Shown piece by piece: positions 1 to 8,078 of a stretch of 64,000 nt of DNA. A model generated the notes under the pieces. That model saw nothing but the letters and a program-made list of their open reading frames with translations. It made no database searches and was not told the DNA's origin. The DNA comes from Virgibacillus profundi (GTDB taxonomy: Bacteria; Bacillota; Bacilli; Bacillales; Amphibacillaceae): contig NZ_NPOA01000006.1 in the NCBI RefSeq assembly GCF_002287375.1, positions 1-64,000 of the forward strand, written 5' to 3'. Within the stretch, counting starts at the first letter, position 1. Every line of letters starts with the position of its first letter. The translations under genes and the position numbers were made by a program.

Positions 1-2
1 CT

Positions 3-536
3 GATGGTGATGAAACAAACCGTGAAACAGTGACAGTTGAAGGTACTGTATCAGATGCTAATCTTGACTATGTAGAAGTAAATGGTCGAGAGGCAGCTGT
101 AACGGATGGAAGTTATTCCAAACGTATCCTGCTTGATGAAGGGGAAAACACAATAGAAGTTGTTGCAGCTGATTTAACTGGAAAAATATCAGAGGAATCT
201 GTAACAATTAATGTGGACTTCACTCAACCGAAAATTGAAAACTTAACACCAACTGAAGATGTATATATCAATGCTGGTGAAAACGTGAAATTTGAATTTG
301 ATAGTGAGCCTGGATTAAGAGCAACATACTTTATCCACATGCCACTAACAAATACTGTTGCCAATGCGACAGAGCTTCCAATGATGGAAACATCTGAAGG
401 TCACTATGTTGGTTACTGGACAGCAACAAGTGATGCTTATGCTGAAGGTGCGGTTATTGAAGTGAAAGTAGTAGATGACTTTGGTAATGAAACCCGTGAG
501 CAAGCGGAAGGTAAATTGTTTATTAATGTTGATTGA
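3..536 (+). CDS. C-terminal part of a secreted Ig-like-domain protein, probably a bacillopeptidase F-type serine protease
   Basis: The reading frame is open from base 3 to the TGA at 534-536, so the gene begins outside the window. The visible part has two beta-sandwich-like segments. The first (VEGTVSDANLDYVEVNG onward) is a typical Ig-like bacterial repeat in which a buried hydrophobic pattern alternates with Gly/Asp turns. The second runs from about IENLTPTEDVYINAG to the end. There is no membrane anchor or sorting signal at the C-terminus. Such tails occur at the end of secreted subtilases of the bacillopeptidase F group in Bacillaceae. No catalytic residues are visible here, so the protease call is inference. 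A different secreted or wall protein is possible. Confidence 0.5.
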   Translation, partial: DGDETNRETVTVEGTVSDANLDYVEVNGREAAVTDGSYSKRILLDEGENTIEVVAADLTGKISEESVTINVDFTQPKIENLTPTEDVYINAGENVKFEFDSEPGLRATYFIHMPLTNTVANATELPMMETSEGHYVGYWTATSDAYAEGAVIEVKVVDDFGNETREQAEGKLFINVD

Positions 537-588
537 TCTAACATTAGTTGAGCTTTGAATAAGAAAAAGCATAGGGGCGTTTTGAAAT

Positions 589-925
589 GTACCTTTTGTC
601 AAGGACATTTTAAAGAAGACTATGCACCATCCAAAAGATGATTCCTGTAATGTACGGGAGTCATCTTTTTTAGATTCTATTGATATCTATAGTTATTGTA
701 GTAAATCATGTATTGTTTAACTTCTTTCTTTAGCTCTTCTAGCGTTTCACGCAGTTTTATATACGCTTCACCTTTAAAATGGCCAAAGAACGATTCCAGG
801 GAAGCGTGATCCCACAGTTTCCCCGTCGTGACATTGATTGTCCTAAGTTGTACTTCTTTAATAATGCTTGGAACTCTGGGCTAGTATAGTGAGCTCCTTG
901 GTCAGTAATGACGACGCCCACTCGG
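589..925 (-). mobile_element. Degenerate IS3-family (IS150-like) element end with OrfB transposase remnant
   Basis: Read on the minus strand, bases 925 to about 679 encode the C-terminal end of an IS3-family OrfB integrase: TDQGAHYTSPEFQALLKKY, then after a frameshift GKLWDHASLESFFGHFKGE, ending EVKQYMIYYNNYRYQ. The conserved D-Q-G and the acidic residue of the DDE core can be seen, but the frame is broken and most of the gene is missing. Bases 589-608 (TGTACCTTTTGTCAAGGACA) look like the terminal inverted repeat of such elements, so 589 is the likely outer end. The copy is dead. Confidence 0.7.
634..671 (+). terminator. Rho-independent terminator-like hairpin
   Basis: AAAGATGATTCC pairs with a GGAGTCATCTTTTT arm about 10 bases later, and a T run follows. 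It lies about 100 bp after the stop of the secreted protein gene but inside the IS3 remnant, so it may have come with the element. Confidence 0.6.
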
Positions 926-929
926 TTTT

Positions 930-1176
930 ATCCTTACATATCAACGATTATTTGATTTTAACATATGATTTAGCATACGAAATCACAAATCAAAGATTAT
1001 TGACAACAGATGACATTATTTAGTGAGTTTTAAAGAGATTTATAAAACATTCAAAGTGTGGTTGAACAGTTTTGCAGGCCGTTATTCAGTAGAAATGTCT
1101 ATTGATGAAAAGGGGCAAAGGTTATATTGGAACTTTTAATAAACGTCTCGATAAAATGAAGAAAGAATTTGCTTAG
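930..1176 (+). pseudogene. Degenerate coding remnant of unknown origin
   Basis: Short open segments can be joined only by assuming frameshifts. One reads FKEIYKTFKVWLNSFAGRYS and continues to DEKGQRL; after a one-base shift comes IGTFNKRLDKMKKEFA and a stop near 1176. An earlier segment reads INDYLILTYDLAYEITNQ. The composition is protein-like, but I do not recognise the family. It lies directly beside the IS3 remnant and is probably a gene broken by that event. Confidence 0.3.
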
Positions 1177-1253
1177 TTTTTTATCAAAATAGATTCTTTC
1201 TTTGCTTAGGTAATACTGAACTTATATTCAATTTATTGCACTTGCTAATTATA

Positions 1254-1268
1254 ATGAAAGCGTTTAAT
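1254..1268 (+). promoter_or_regulatory. cre-like site (CcpA)
   Basis: ATGAAAGCGTTTAAT matches the catabolite-responsive element consensus WTGNAANCGNWNNCW at all but one fixed position. It sits just upstream of a perfect palindrome and about 260 bp before the GntR regulator gene. A call from sequence alone; function is not shown. Confidence 0.4.
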
Positions 1269-1275
1269 ATATATA

Positions 1276-1311
1276 GGTGAGGTCATCAGATGACCTTACC
1301 GGTTGTTTTTT
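1276..1311 (+). promoter_or_regulatory. Palindrome GGTCATC-A-GATGACC followed by a T run: operator or attenuator
   Basis: GGTGAGGTCATC and GATGACCTTACC form an inverted repeat around a single central A, followed by GGTTGTTTTTTC. The inner 15 bases are a perfect palindrome of the size bound by FadR-type GntR dimers, and a GntR-FCD gene starts 210 bp downstream. The T run means it could equally be a terminator. Confidence 0.4.
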
Positions 1312-1524
1312 CATTGTTTTTGTTTTTTAAACTTAGATTCTAGCAACTTTGAAAAGATTGTTAGGGAGATTATCCAAATTGGATATTTAATCTGGTTGTA
1401 AGCATGGTACAACAGGATTTGTATTACTAACCTTATTTAAAAAGGTTTCCAAAGCCTAAGTTCTTCTATTGAAATTCATCTTTTTTCTTTGCAGATAGAT
1501 TATAGAAACAAGGGGGATCATGTT

Positions 1525-2241
1525 TTGGAGTATAAGAGCATTCGTGCAAAAAAAGTTTATGAAGAAGTAGCAGACTCTCTTTTAGAGATGTTAAAGACTG
1601 GAGTGCTAAAGCAAGGAGATAAATTGGATTCAGTTGATCGGATGGCGGTTCATTTTAATGTGAGTCGATCAACCATTCGGGAAGCACTTAGTGGATTGCG
1701 TGCAAAGGGGATAGTTGAAACGCGCCAAGGTGAAGGTACCTATATTACCAAGTTTGATCCTTCAACGTTTTCCATTCCAATTGAAACTGGCCTATTAATG
1801 AATCAAGAAGACATTAAAGAACTGAATGAAGTTCGTAAAATACTTGAAGTTGGTGCGGCTAGATCAGCAACCATACATCATCAATTAGAGGATTTAAAAC
1901 CAATGGAAGAAGCCTTACTCGCAATGGAACAGGCAAATGGCGAAGGAATGATTGGAGAACAAGCGGATTTAGATTTCCATATGGCAGTCGCTGATGCAAC
2001 CCATAATCAAATGTTAATTAATTTAGTACGAAGTGTATCAGATACAATGGTTATGTCAATGAGAGAGACTCGGAGATTATTATGGCAATCGGAAGAAGGA
2101 ATGACTTCGTTACTAAGGGAACATCAATTAATTTTTGAAGCAATCAAATCAAGGCAGATGGATTTGGCCGATAAGAATATGTTAAGTCATTTGCTAGAAG
2201 TAGAAAAAGCACAATCCAAATACTTAGATTTAGGAGAGTAA
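1525..2241 (+). CDS. FadR-subfamily GntR transcriptional regulator
   Basis: A DNA-binding regulator with an N-terminal winged helix-turn-helix (about residues 5-75; SVDRMAVHFNVSRSTIREAL is the recognition helix region, then GLRAKGIVETRQGEGTYI for the wing) and a C-terminal all-helical FCD ligand domain. The FCD acid/histidine pattern is visible (EVRKILEVGAA, DLDFHMAVADATHN, LREHQLIFEAI). FCD members usually sense a carboxylic acid, often lactate or another central metabolite. I chose the TTG at 1525, preceded by AGGGGG with an 8-base gap; the in-frame TTG at 1489 has no good ribosome site. The next gene is mqo on the same strand, so a link to malate or lactate use is plausible, but a 130-bp gap with its own promoter-like boxes separates them. 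Confidence 0.85.
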   Translation: MEYKSIRAKKVYEEVADSLLEMLKTGVLKQGDKLDSVDRMAVHFNVSRSTIREALSGLRAKGIVETRQGEGTYITKFDPSTFSIPIETGLLMNQEDIKELNEVRKILEVGAARSATIHHQLEDLKPMEEALLAMEQANGEGMIGEQADLDFHMAVADATHNQMLINLVRSVSDTMVMSMRETRRLLWQSEEGMTSLLREHQLIFEAIKSRQMDLADKNMLSHLLEVEKAQSKYLDLGE

Positions 2242-2249
2242 TAACCCAC

Positions 2250-2306
2250 ATTCCGCACCCTTATAAAGAATAAAATTATTTGAGTTCCCTTTAGCAGGTG
2301 CGGAAT
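2250..2306. repeat. 10-bp inverted repeat in the gntR-mqo gap
   Basis: ATTCCGCACC at 2250-2259 and GGTGCGGAAT at 2297-2306 are exact inverted copies separated by 37 AT-rich bases. No T run follows on either side, so it is not an ordinary terminator. Two TATAAT boxes (2335 and 2353) lie between it and mqo. It could be a regulator site pair or a weak transcript barrier. Confidence 0.4.
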
Positions 2307-2373
2307 ATAGGTAACTTAGATGTTTACTTAATCTTATAATACATGTTTTGGATATAATCTGGAGGTAAAAAAG

Positions 2374-3852
2374 ATGTATGATAAACAAAAAAAAGATGTT
2401 ATTTTAATTGGTGCTGGTATCATGAGCGCAACACTTGGCACGCTCTTAAATAAATTAGAACCAAATTGGAATATTAAACTTTTTGAAAAGCTTGACCAAG
2501 CCGGAGATGAAAGCTCTAATGAATGGAACAATGCTGGTACAGGACATGCTGCATTATGTGAGTTGAACTATACCGTTGAACAACCAGATGGCTCCATTGA
2601 TGCAAGTATGGCGGTTGAAATTAATGAACAGTTTCAAATATCAAAACAATTTTGGGCCCATTTAGTAGAAGAAAATGACATCCATGATCCACAAAGCTTT
2701 ATTCGAGCCTTACCACATATCAGTTTTGTATATGGTGAAAAACATGTCGACTTTCTAAGGAAACGTTTTAACGCCCTATCCCCCCTTCCAATGTTTGAAA
2801 CAATGATATATTCTGAGGAACCAAAACAATTATCAGAATGGATGCCATTAATAATGGAAGGGCGTACGTCGGAAGAACCTATTGCTGGAACTAAAATGGA
2901 TTCGGGAACAGATGTTAATTTTGGTGAGCTGACTCGTAAAATGGCTACCAACTTAGAAAAGCAAGATAATATAAGTGTCCAATACAACAGTACTGTCACA
3001 GATATAAAACGCGTAGAAAATGGAAAATGGGAGGTTAGCGTACGTAATTTGGAAGATGATACAATTGAACACCATACAGCTGATTTCGTATTTATTGGTG
3101 CAGGTGGCGGTGCTATTCCTTTATTACAAAAAACAAAAATTCCTGAAAGTAAGCACATTGGTGGCTTCCCAATCAGTGGAGAATTTTTAGTTTGCACGAA
3201 TCCTGATATTGTCAATCAACATGAAGCGAAAGTTTATGGAAAAGAACCCGATGGTACCCCACCAATGACCGTACCTCATCTGGATAGACGTTATATAGAA
3301 GGTAAAAGTACCCTATTGTTTGGACCGTTTGCAAGTATTGGTCCAAAGTTTTTGAAGAAGGGTTCTAATATGGATTTTTTCAAATCAATTAAACGAGATA
3401 ATATGTTGACACTGCTGGCTGCGGGTGCTAAAAATACTTCACTTATCAAATATTCAATTGAAGAAGTTCTTGCTTCCAAGGCAAAACGGATGGAAAAATT
3501 GCGTACTTTTGTGCCACATGCAAAAGATGAAGATTGGGAATTAGTCGTAGCTGGTAAACGTGTACAAGTAATTAAGGATATCGATGGTTCGGGAAGAGGA
3601 ATGATTCAATTTGGAACAGAAATTATCCATTCAGAAGACCATTCAATGGTAGCATTGCTCGGCGAATCACCAGGTGCCTCAACATCTGTCGCAATTATGC
3701 TCGATGTATTGAAGTACAACTTTTCCCAATATCTCGGGAGTTGGCAACCAAAACTAAAGGAAATGATTCCTTCTTTTGATGAATCATTAGCGGAAAATGC
3801 AGAACTTCTCCAAGCGGTGGATAACTCAAGTTCACGATCATTAAATTTGTAA
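2374..3852 (+). CDS. mqo: Malate:quinone oxidoreductase
   Basis: A peripheral membrane FAD enzyme that oxidises malate to oxaloacetate and passes electrons to menaquinone, bypassing NAD-malate dehydrogenase in the TCA cycle. The 492 residues match the family's usual length. The N-terminal dinucleotide fold is clear ([18 protein letters not shown], residues 10-27), followed by the family segment [18 protein letters not shown] and the C-terminal [20 protein letters not shown]. The start has GGAGG eight bases upstream. It stands alone between the GntR gene and a PLP enzyme gene, with TATAAT boxes just upstream. No truncation or odd residues seen. Confidence 0.95.
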   Translation: MYDKQKKDVILIGAGIMSATLGTLLNKLEPNWNIKLFEKLDQAGDESSNEWNNAGTGHAALCELNYTVEQPDGSIDASMAVEINEQFQISKQFWAHLVEENDIHDPQSFIRALPHISFVYGEKHVDFLRKRFNALSPLPMFETMIYSEEPKQLSEWMPLIMEGRTSEEPIAGTKMDSGTDVNFGELTRKMATNLEKQDNISVQYNSTVTDIKRVENGKWEVSVRNLEDDTIEHHTADFVFIGAGGGAIPLLQKTKIPESKHIGGFPISGEFLVCTNPDIVNQHEAKVYGKEPDGTPPMTVPHLDRRYIEGKSTLLFGPFASIGPKFLKKGSNMDFFKSIKRDNMLTLLAAGAKNTSLIKYSIEEVLASKAKRMEKLRTFVPHAKDEDWELVVAGKRVQVIKDIDGSGRGMIQFGTEIIHSEDHSMVALLGESPGASTSVAIMLDVLKYNFSQYLGSWQPKLKEMIPSFDESLAENAELLQAVDNSSSRSLNL

Positions 3853-3968
3853 AATGACGTAAGATAAGTAGCTTAGTTTTCGGTGCAAACCGTATGTTGG
3901 TATTTTTACTTTTGGTGCGTTAAAGTAGATAGTATTATTATGTGAATAGGGTAAGGGAGAGAGATAAT

Positions 3969-5114
3969 ATGACACGACATTTTGATACAAGAGCAGTCCA
4001 CCTATCCAATAAAGAAAAGAAATCATTTACTAGCAAGGTAACTCCCATCTATCAGACCTCTGCCTTCAAGTTTACCGATCTTGATGATATAGAAGATTTT
4101 TTTAGCGGGAAGAATGATTATTTATACACCCGGGTTGGCAATCCAAATCCGGATGAATTGGGTGAAGCAATTGCACAGTTGGAAGGTGCCCCGCATGGTG
4201 TGGCAACTTCTTCAGGGTTGTCGGCGATTTTAGCAGGGATATTGAGTGTGGCTAAGCATGGTGACCATATTGTTGCATCTAAGGATATCTATGGGGGTAC
4301 ATATGAACTGTTAGCAAATGAATTGCCGGATTTTGGGATTGAGGTTACATTTGTTGACTTTACTAGCCGGGAAGAAATCTCCGGAAATATTAAATCTACT
4401 ACAACACTGGTTTATTCGGAGTCTGTAACGAACCCATTACTGCGTGTGGAAGATTTGTCTGCACTAGTTACTATTGCGAGGAACCACAATCTTTACACGA
4501 TGATTGACAATACATTCGCAACCCCTTATTTCTGTACGCCATTTGAAGAGGGCGCTGACCTGGTTGTGCATAGTGCAACAAAATATATTGGCGGGCATAG
4601 TGATATTACTGCAGGTGTGCTAGTCGGCAGGGAAGACCTGATTGCCAAAGCGAAATCAAAAGTAGTTAATTTAGGCAGTAATTTGAGCCCATTTGAAGCA
4701 TGGCTTGCTTGCCGCGGTTTAAAGACTTTAAGCGTAAGAATGGAGCGTCATGCCAAGAACGCTCAAGCTTTAGCCAATGCACTAAAAGAAAACAAAGCCG
4801 TGCAAAAAGTTTATTATCCTGAGAATGTGTCATCGAAAGGAAACGGAGCGATCGTCACAATTGATATCACCGGGAAATGTAAGGTAGCCGACTTTTTCAA
4901 ATCGTTAGACTGGATAAAAATAGTTCCTACGTTGGCAGGTGTGGAGACATCTGTTTCATATCCACTATCCACTTCGCACCGTTCTGTTCCTGAAGCTTCC
5001 AGGAAGGAGCTTGGCATTACAAAAGGCCTCGTACGGATTTCGGTAGGAATAGAGGATGCAGCCGATATTATCGCTGCCTTTGAACATGCATTAAAGGAAT
5101 CTGTTCTGTCTTAG
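3969..5114 (+). CDS. Cys/Met-metabolism PLP-dependent enzyme (cystathionine or methionine gamma-lyase type)
   Basis: A fold-type I PLP enzyme of 381 residues, the usual size for cystathionine gamma-synthase/lyases. The family landmarks are all present: YTRVGNPNPDELGEAIAQLEG near residue 60, SSGLSAILA, the YGGTYELL tyrosine segment, DNTFATPYF, and SATKYIGGHSD with the lysine that binds PLP. The ATG at 3969 follows AAGGGAGAGA at good spacing and is preferred over the in-frame GTG at 3942, which has none. The family makes or cleaves C-S bonds in sulfur amino acids; cystathionine synthase, cystathionine lyase and methionine gamma-lyase cannot be separated with confidence here. It appears to be a single-gene unit. 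Confidence 0.85.
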   Translation: MTRHFDTRAVHLSNKEKKSFTSKVTPIYQTSAFKFTDLDDIEDFFSGKNDYLYTRVGNPNPDELGEAIAQLEGAPHGVATSSGLSAILAGILSVAKHGDHIVASKDIYGGTYELLANELPDFGIEVTFVDFTSREEISGNIKSTTTLVYSESVTNPLLRVEDLSALVTIARNHNLYTMIDNTFATPYFCTPFEEGADLVVHSATKYIGGHSDITAGVLVGREDLIAKAKSKVVNLGSNLSPFEAWLACRGLKTLSVRMERHAKNAQALANALKENKAVQKVYYPENVSSKGNGAIVTIDITGKCKVADFFKSLDWIKIVPTLAGVETSVSYPLSTSHRSVPEASRKELGITKGLVRISVGIEDAADIIAAFEHALKESVLS

Positions 5115-5272
5115 AGATAACTAATAATGCTAGAATTAAAATAGAAGCAAGCCAGAAAAATGGAAATAATAATGATTTTGTGAATAGATTTGTTGGGGCG
5201 ATTTCAGCACATCGCTATTGAGATCGGAAAGTTAATTAAAGAAGATACGCTTTTGATTGAAATAAGTGTGAG

Positions 5273-5307
5273 ACCGCCTGTAAATATACGGGCGGTTATT
5301 ATTTTTT
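5273..5307 (+). terminator. Rho-independent terminator
   Basis: ACCGCCTG and CGGGCGGT form a GC-rich stem with an 8-base AT loop, followed by TATTATTTTTT. It lies 160 bp after the PLP enzyme stop. The gap between them holds only a broken open stretch with no start or family resemblance. Confidence 0.8.
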
Positions 5308-5438
5308 AGACCTTTATTTATTAAACTTTCAGGCAGTATTATCGAAAAACAACATAATATTAGAGAAGATGATACGATGTTTCTAAAGCATCGGGATTTA
5401 GCGTGTGGCTATTGAACTAAATTAGGGGGAGAACAATT

Positions 5439-6125
5439 ATGATTATCGAAGTAATCGTCCAAAACAAAGAAGAAGCAATGGAAGCTCAAAAGCTAGGTGC
5501 AGAAAGACTTGAATTGGTATCAGCAATTGGCGAAGGTGGATTAACTCCAAGTTTCGGAACCATTAAACAGGTGCTCGGCAGTGTTTCCATACCTGTGCAA
5601 ACAATGATACGACCACATAGTTATCATTTTGAATACACAGAAAGTGATTTAGCTACGATTTATGACGATATCAAAAATGTAATTAATCTTGGAGGCACTG
5701 GTATTGTTTTCGGTGCACTTCATAAGGATAAGACGATTAACCAGGAAGTACTGCGAGACATCATAAATATTTCAGCAAAACTGGATATCACGTTTCACCG
5801 TGCATTTGATGAAGTACCTTCTCAAGAAAAGGCTTATCATACATTACTGGAATTCAAACAAAACGTGCGACGTATTTTAACGTCAGGAGGAAAAGCCGAT
5901 TGTGAGACTGGTAAATATAATCTTAGTAAATTAGTAGAGCTGTCCAAAAAATACGATGGACCAAAGATACTGCCTGGTGCAGGTTTATCGGGGAATAATA
6001 TCGAAATGATTCATCAGACTGTCAGGGCGGATCAATATCATTTTGGAAAAGCAGTAAGGAAGGAAAATAGTTTTGCAAACGGATTTGATGAACAGGAGTT
6101 TGAAAAAGTAAAGAAATTGAGGTAA
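5439..6125 (+). CDS. cutC: CutC family protein (copper homeostasis protein CutC)
   Basis: A 228-residue TIM-barrel cytoplasmic protein. The family pattern is clear: it begins with IEVIVQN, then GAERLELVSAIGEGGLTPS (residues 20-38), the IRPHSYHFEYTE metal-site region, and the paired ITFHRAFDEV and RILTSGGKADC motifs near residues 120 and 150. The start is preceded by AGGGGGAGA. CutC was tied to copper tolerance in E. coli, but its biochemical role is still debated. No copper genes are nearby. A terminator shared with the oppositely oriented betaine-binding gene follows. Confidence 0.9.
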   Translation: MIIEVIVQNKEEAMEAQKLGAERLELVSAIGEGGLTPSFGTIKQVLGSVSIPVQTMIRPHSYHFEYTESDLATIYDDIKNVINLGGTGIVFGALHKDKTINQEVLRDIINISAKLDITFHRAFDEVPSQEKAYHTLLEFKQNVRRILTSGGKADCETGKYNLSKLVELSKKYDGPKILPGAGLSGNNIEMIHQTVRADQYHFGKAVRKENSFANGFDEQEFEKVKKLR

Positions 6126-6204
6126 ATATAATCTCTAGAACTAACTATTGTATAGCAGCATGAGATAGTGGGACTTCGTATAGGAGTTTGTAAAACAACG
6201 AAAT

Positions 6205-6240
6205 AAAAAAGAGAACTCACGTTTGAAGTTCTCTTTTATT
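6205..6240. terminator. Convergent terminator hairpin
   Basis: AAAAAGAGAACT and AGTTCTCTTTT form a stem with A and T tracts on both sides, so it can end both cutC (plus strand) and the truncated opuAC-like gene (minus strand). Confidence 0.75.
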
Positions 6241-6248
6241 GTTAGCTT

Positions 6249-6902
6249 TTATTCTTTTGGTTGTAAATCTTCAATGGAATCAATATCCATATACGATGGG
6301 ACAGCTAGTCCAACCTTGGCACCGTTTAAGTTTGGACCTATATCCTCAAAATCACCCTCATACTCATCGTATAATGCTGCATGTGTCGATGGCATCCATA
6401 CTGCTAGGGATGCATCAGCGTCTCCTGTTGCTATTGCTTCAAACATAATAGCTGGAAATCGATCAATAATTGTATAAGCCTCAGGCATTTCATTCTTTAA
6501 ATCTTTTTTTACAATTGTTGTGATTTGCTCATCCTCTCCATAAATACCTTGGGGATCTTCTAAATACTTTAAATCCCATTTGGCAAACTTATAATGAGGA
6601 GACCATGCACTAAAGACGATTGGTTCTTCATTATCAATAGCTTCACTTAATTGTGTTAACATTGCACCTGCTGAAGATAAGTCCTGTTTCCAACCAGCAA
6701 GATTTTCGTATGCAACTAAAGCTTCTTCATTTTTTTCCGTTTGTCCAGCACCAGGCTCGGTACCAGTAATTGTGTATTCCATTTTTTCACTAACAGTAGC
6801 ATCAGCCTGTGCATTCCCGTCATTGGATCCACAACCTGCAACAATAAGGGATAAAGTTAAACCAGTAATTAATCCTACTTTTTTCCATTTAAAGTTAATC
6901 AT
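6249..6902 (-). pseudogene. Internally deleted glycine betaine-binding lipoprotein (OpuAC-like), copy 1
   Basis: The 217-residue frame starts at ATG 6900-6902 with GGAGG upstream and has a lipoprotein signal peptide ending LIVAGCGS. Compared with the paralogue at 10419-11321, residues 149-232 are replaced by a single Phe (IDR-F-PAIMFEA), an in-frame loss. The lost part holds the segment around TPWDAE, including the second of the three Trp residues that form the betaine cage in OpuAC proteins; the first (SAWSPHY) and third (LAVWMPSTH) remain. Part of the second lobe and the hinge is missing, so ordinary binding is unlikely. The frame is otherwise open, so a short product could still be made. 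No permease or ATPase gene adjoins it. Confidence 0.8.
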
Positions 6903-7178
6903 GTTGTATAATATTCCTCCATATTTACATATTGCCATTCCATTATATGTATGAAGGGTGCGCACCACTTTCATCACGAACAACTTATTTAATGTTACAT
7001 CCTTCATTTGTATAACTCAAACGGTAAATATAGTTATTTCTGCGCAAATAATACGTACATCTGGCAGAAAACACTGCATGGATGATTGAGAAGTTCATTT
7101 TATTCGCTTTACTTTGTAATACACCCCTATTTGATGTTTCGGTTATGTTGCAAAATAACAACAGTTGCCCAAAAGTCA

Positions 7179-7292
7179 CTGACTATTTTGGAATATCGTC
7201 TGTAATGGTTAGATTACTTTTTATCCTTTTTTGTCTGCTAATTTGATCATTTATATTACTCTTGCAAACTCAATTCCTGACAGCCCTCCAAC
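7179..7292 (+). pseudogene. Broken pspC remnant, copy 1
   Basis: The sequence follows codons about 24-58 of the intact pspC gene at 11859-12044 (YFGISS, VRLLFILF, then ILLLQTQFLTAL in a shifted frame). The 5' end, including the start and the GVCGGIA motif, is absent, and the reading frame is shifted after FILF. Confidence 0.75.
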
Positions 7293-7301
7293 ACTAGTGG
7301 C

Positions 7302-7442
7302 ATGGGTGGATATTTAGCCCTTGATCTAGAAAATTGTAGTAATGATAATGCTACACTGTGGTTTACCAATGATCAGCCAGAATACGGTGTTGAATTTTGG
7401 GATGTTGCAGATGAATGGTTCTTCATTGGATTTGAAGAATAG
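7302..7442 (+). pseudogene. C-terminal fragment resembling a SMI1/KNR4 (SUKH) immunity-type protein
   Basis: A 46-residue open stretch, GGYLALDLENC at the start, then TLWFTNDQPEYGVEFWDVADEW and a stop. The order GYLALDL, a short polar loop, then an aromatic strand with an acidic DxPE-like turn is like the end of SUKH-superfamily domains. The start of such a gene is missing; the fragment joins directly to the broken pspC. No ribosome site is visible. Family call is tentative. Confidence 0.35.
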
Positions 7443-7611
7443 TAACTTTAATTATGACAAATTAATGTATACACTTAAATTTGATTCATTTTAATCAAGT
7501 AATACCAACTTAAATTGCTCTTTCAATTGTTGCGGAAATAATTGCATTTGCCCGACTATCTATAAAAGATCCGAGATTTTACTCGAAAAAAGGAGATGAT
7601 AAGGCAGGTAT

Positions 7612-7795
7612 ATGAAAAGATAAAGATACACACCCGAATTCAAATATCATATCGGGGTTGGAAATCTTGCAGGAAGAAAAGACAATGAGCCAGTTTGCAT
7701 TGGAACGCGATATTCATGTGAATCTGCATAAATGAAAAAGTACATTCTCCAAGAAATGGCAAGGGATTCATAAAGAATTTCAAACAAGTAACAAT
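7612..7795 (+). mobile_element. Degenerate IS3-family OrfA remnant
   Basis: With frameshifts repaired, the segment reads RYTPEFKYHI, then LEILQEEKTMSQFALERDIHV, then KKYILQEMARDS: the helix-turn-helix region of an IS3-family OrfA (compare the usual pattern of tyrosine-[ST]-PEFK followed by the HTH). Several stops and shifts make it inactive. No OrfB follows. The remaining gap to 8078 shows only short open stretches; the last (KNKIDLMILSNFLKAEGEEY) overlaps the next gene's start but has no standard start codon. Confidence 0.6.
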
Positions 7796-8078
7796 TTGAA
7801 AAATGGATGCAGGTTCATCAGCTATGCCCTCAAGGAGAGTAATAATTGTTCCAAATGATTTTAAGATTATTATTGAAACGTTTAAATAATTGATGTTTTT
7901 TTGAAAAATGCTAGGATAAAGTGAAAGCCAAAATATAGTAATGCGAGGTGAAAAAAAGGAAGATTAAAAGTAATTATGACAATTGTAGCGACAACTTTAG
8001 GAGGGGTGAAATTTCACTGAAAAATAAAATTGATTTAATGATACTATCAAATTTCTTAAAAGCGGAAGGTGAAGAATA

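Larger units (their letters stand above)
6225..7302. repeat. Segmental duplication, copy 1 (opuAC-like plus pspC), damaged
   Basis: From GAAGTTCTCTTTTATTG at 6225 onward this segment follows 10395-12044 closely in the same orientation: the end of a betaine-binding gene, its start, a shared upstream stretch (ATGAAGGGTGCGCACC..., about 200 bp), and the pspC gene. Copy 1 is about 570 bp shorter, because it lost the middle of the binding-protein gene, the 5' half of pspC and part of the spacer. Divergence across the whole unit suggests an old duplication. Confidence 0.85.

Noticed and set aside
3853-3968. SAM or T-box riboswitch before the Cys/Met PLP gene
   Set aside because: Only 116 bases with no terminator-antiterminator structure or T-box sequence.
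5190-5307. Small gene after the PLP enzyme
   Set aside because: The 35-codon open stretch runs through the terminator, lacks a clear start and resembles no family.
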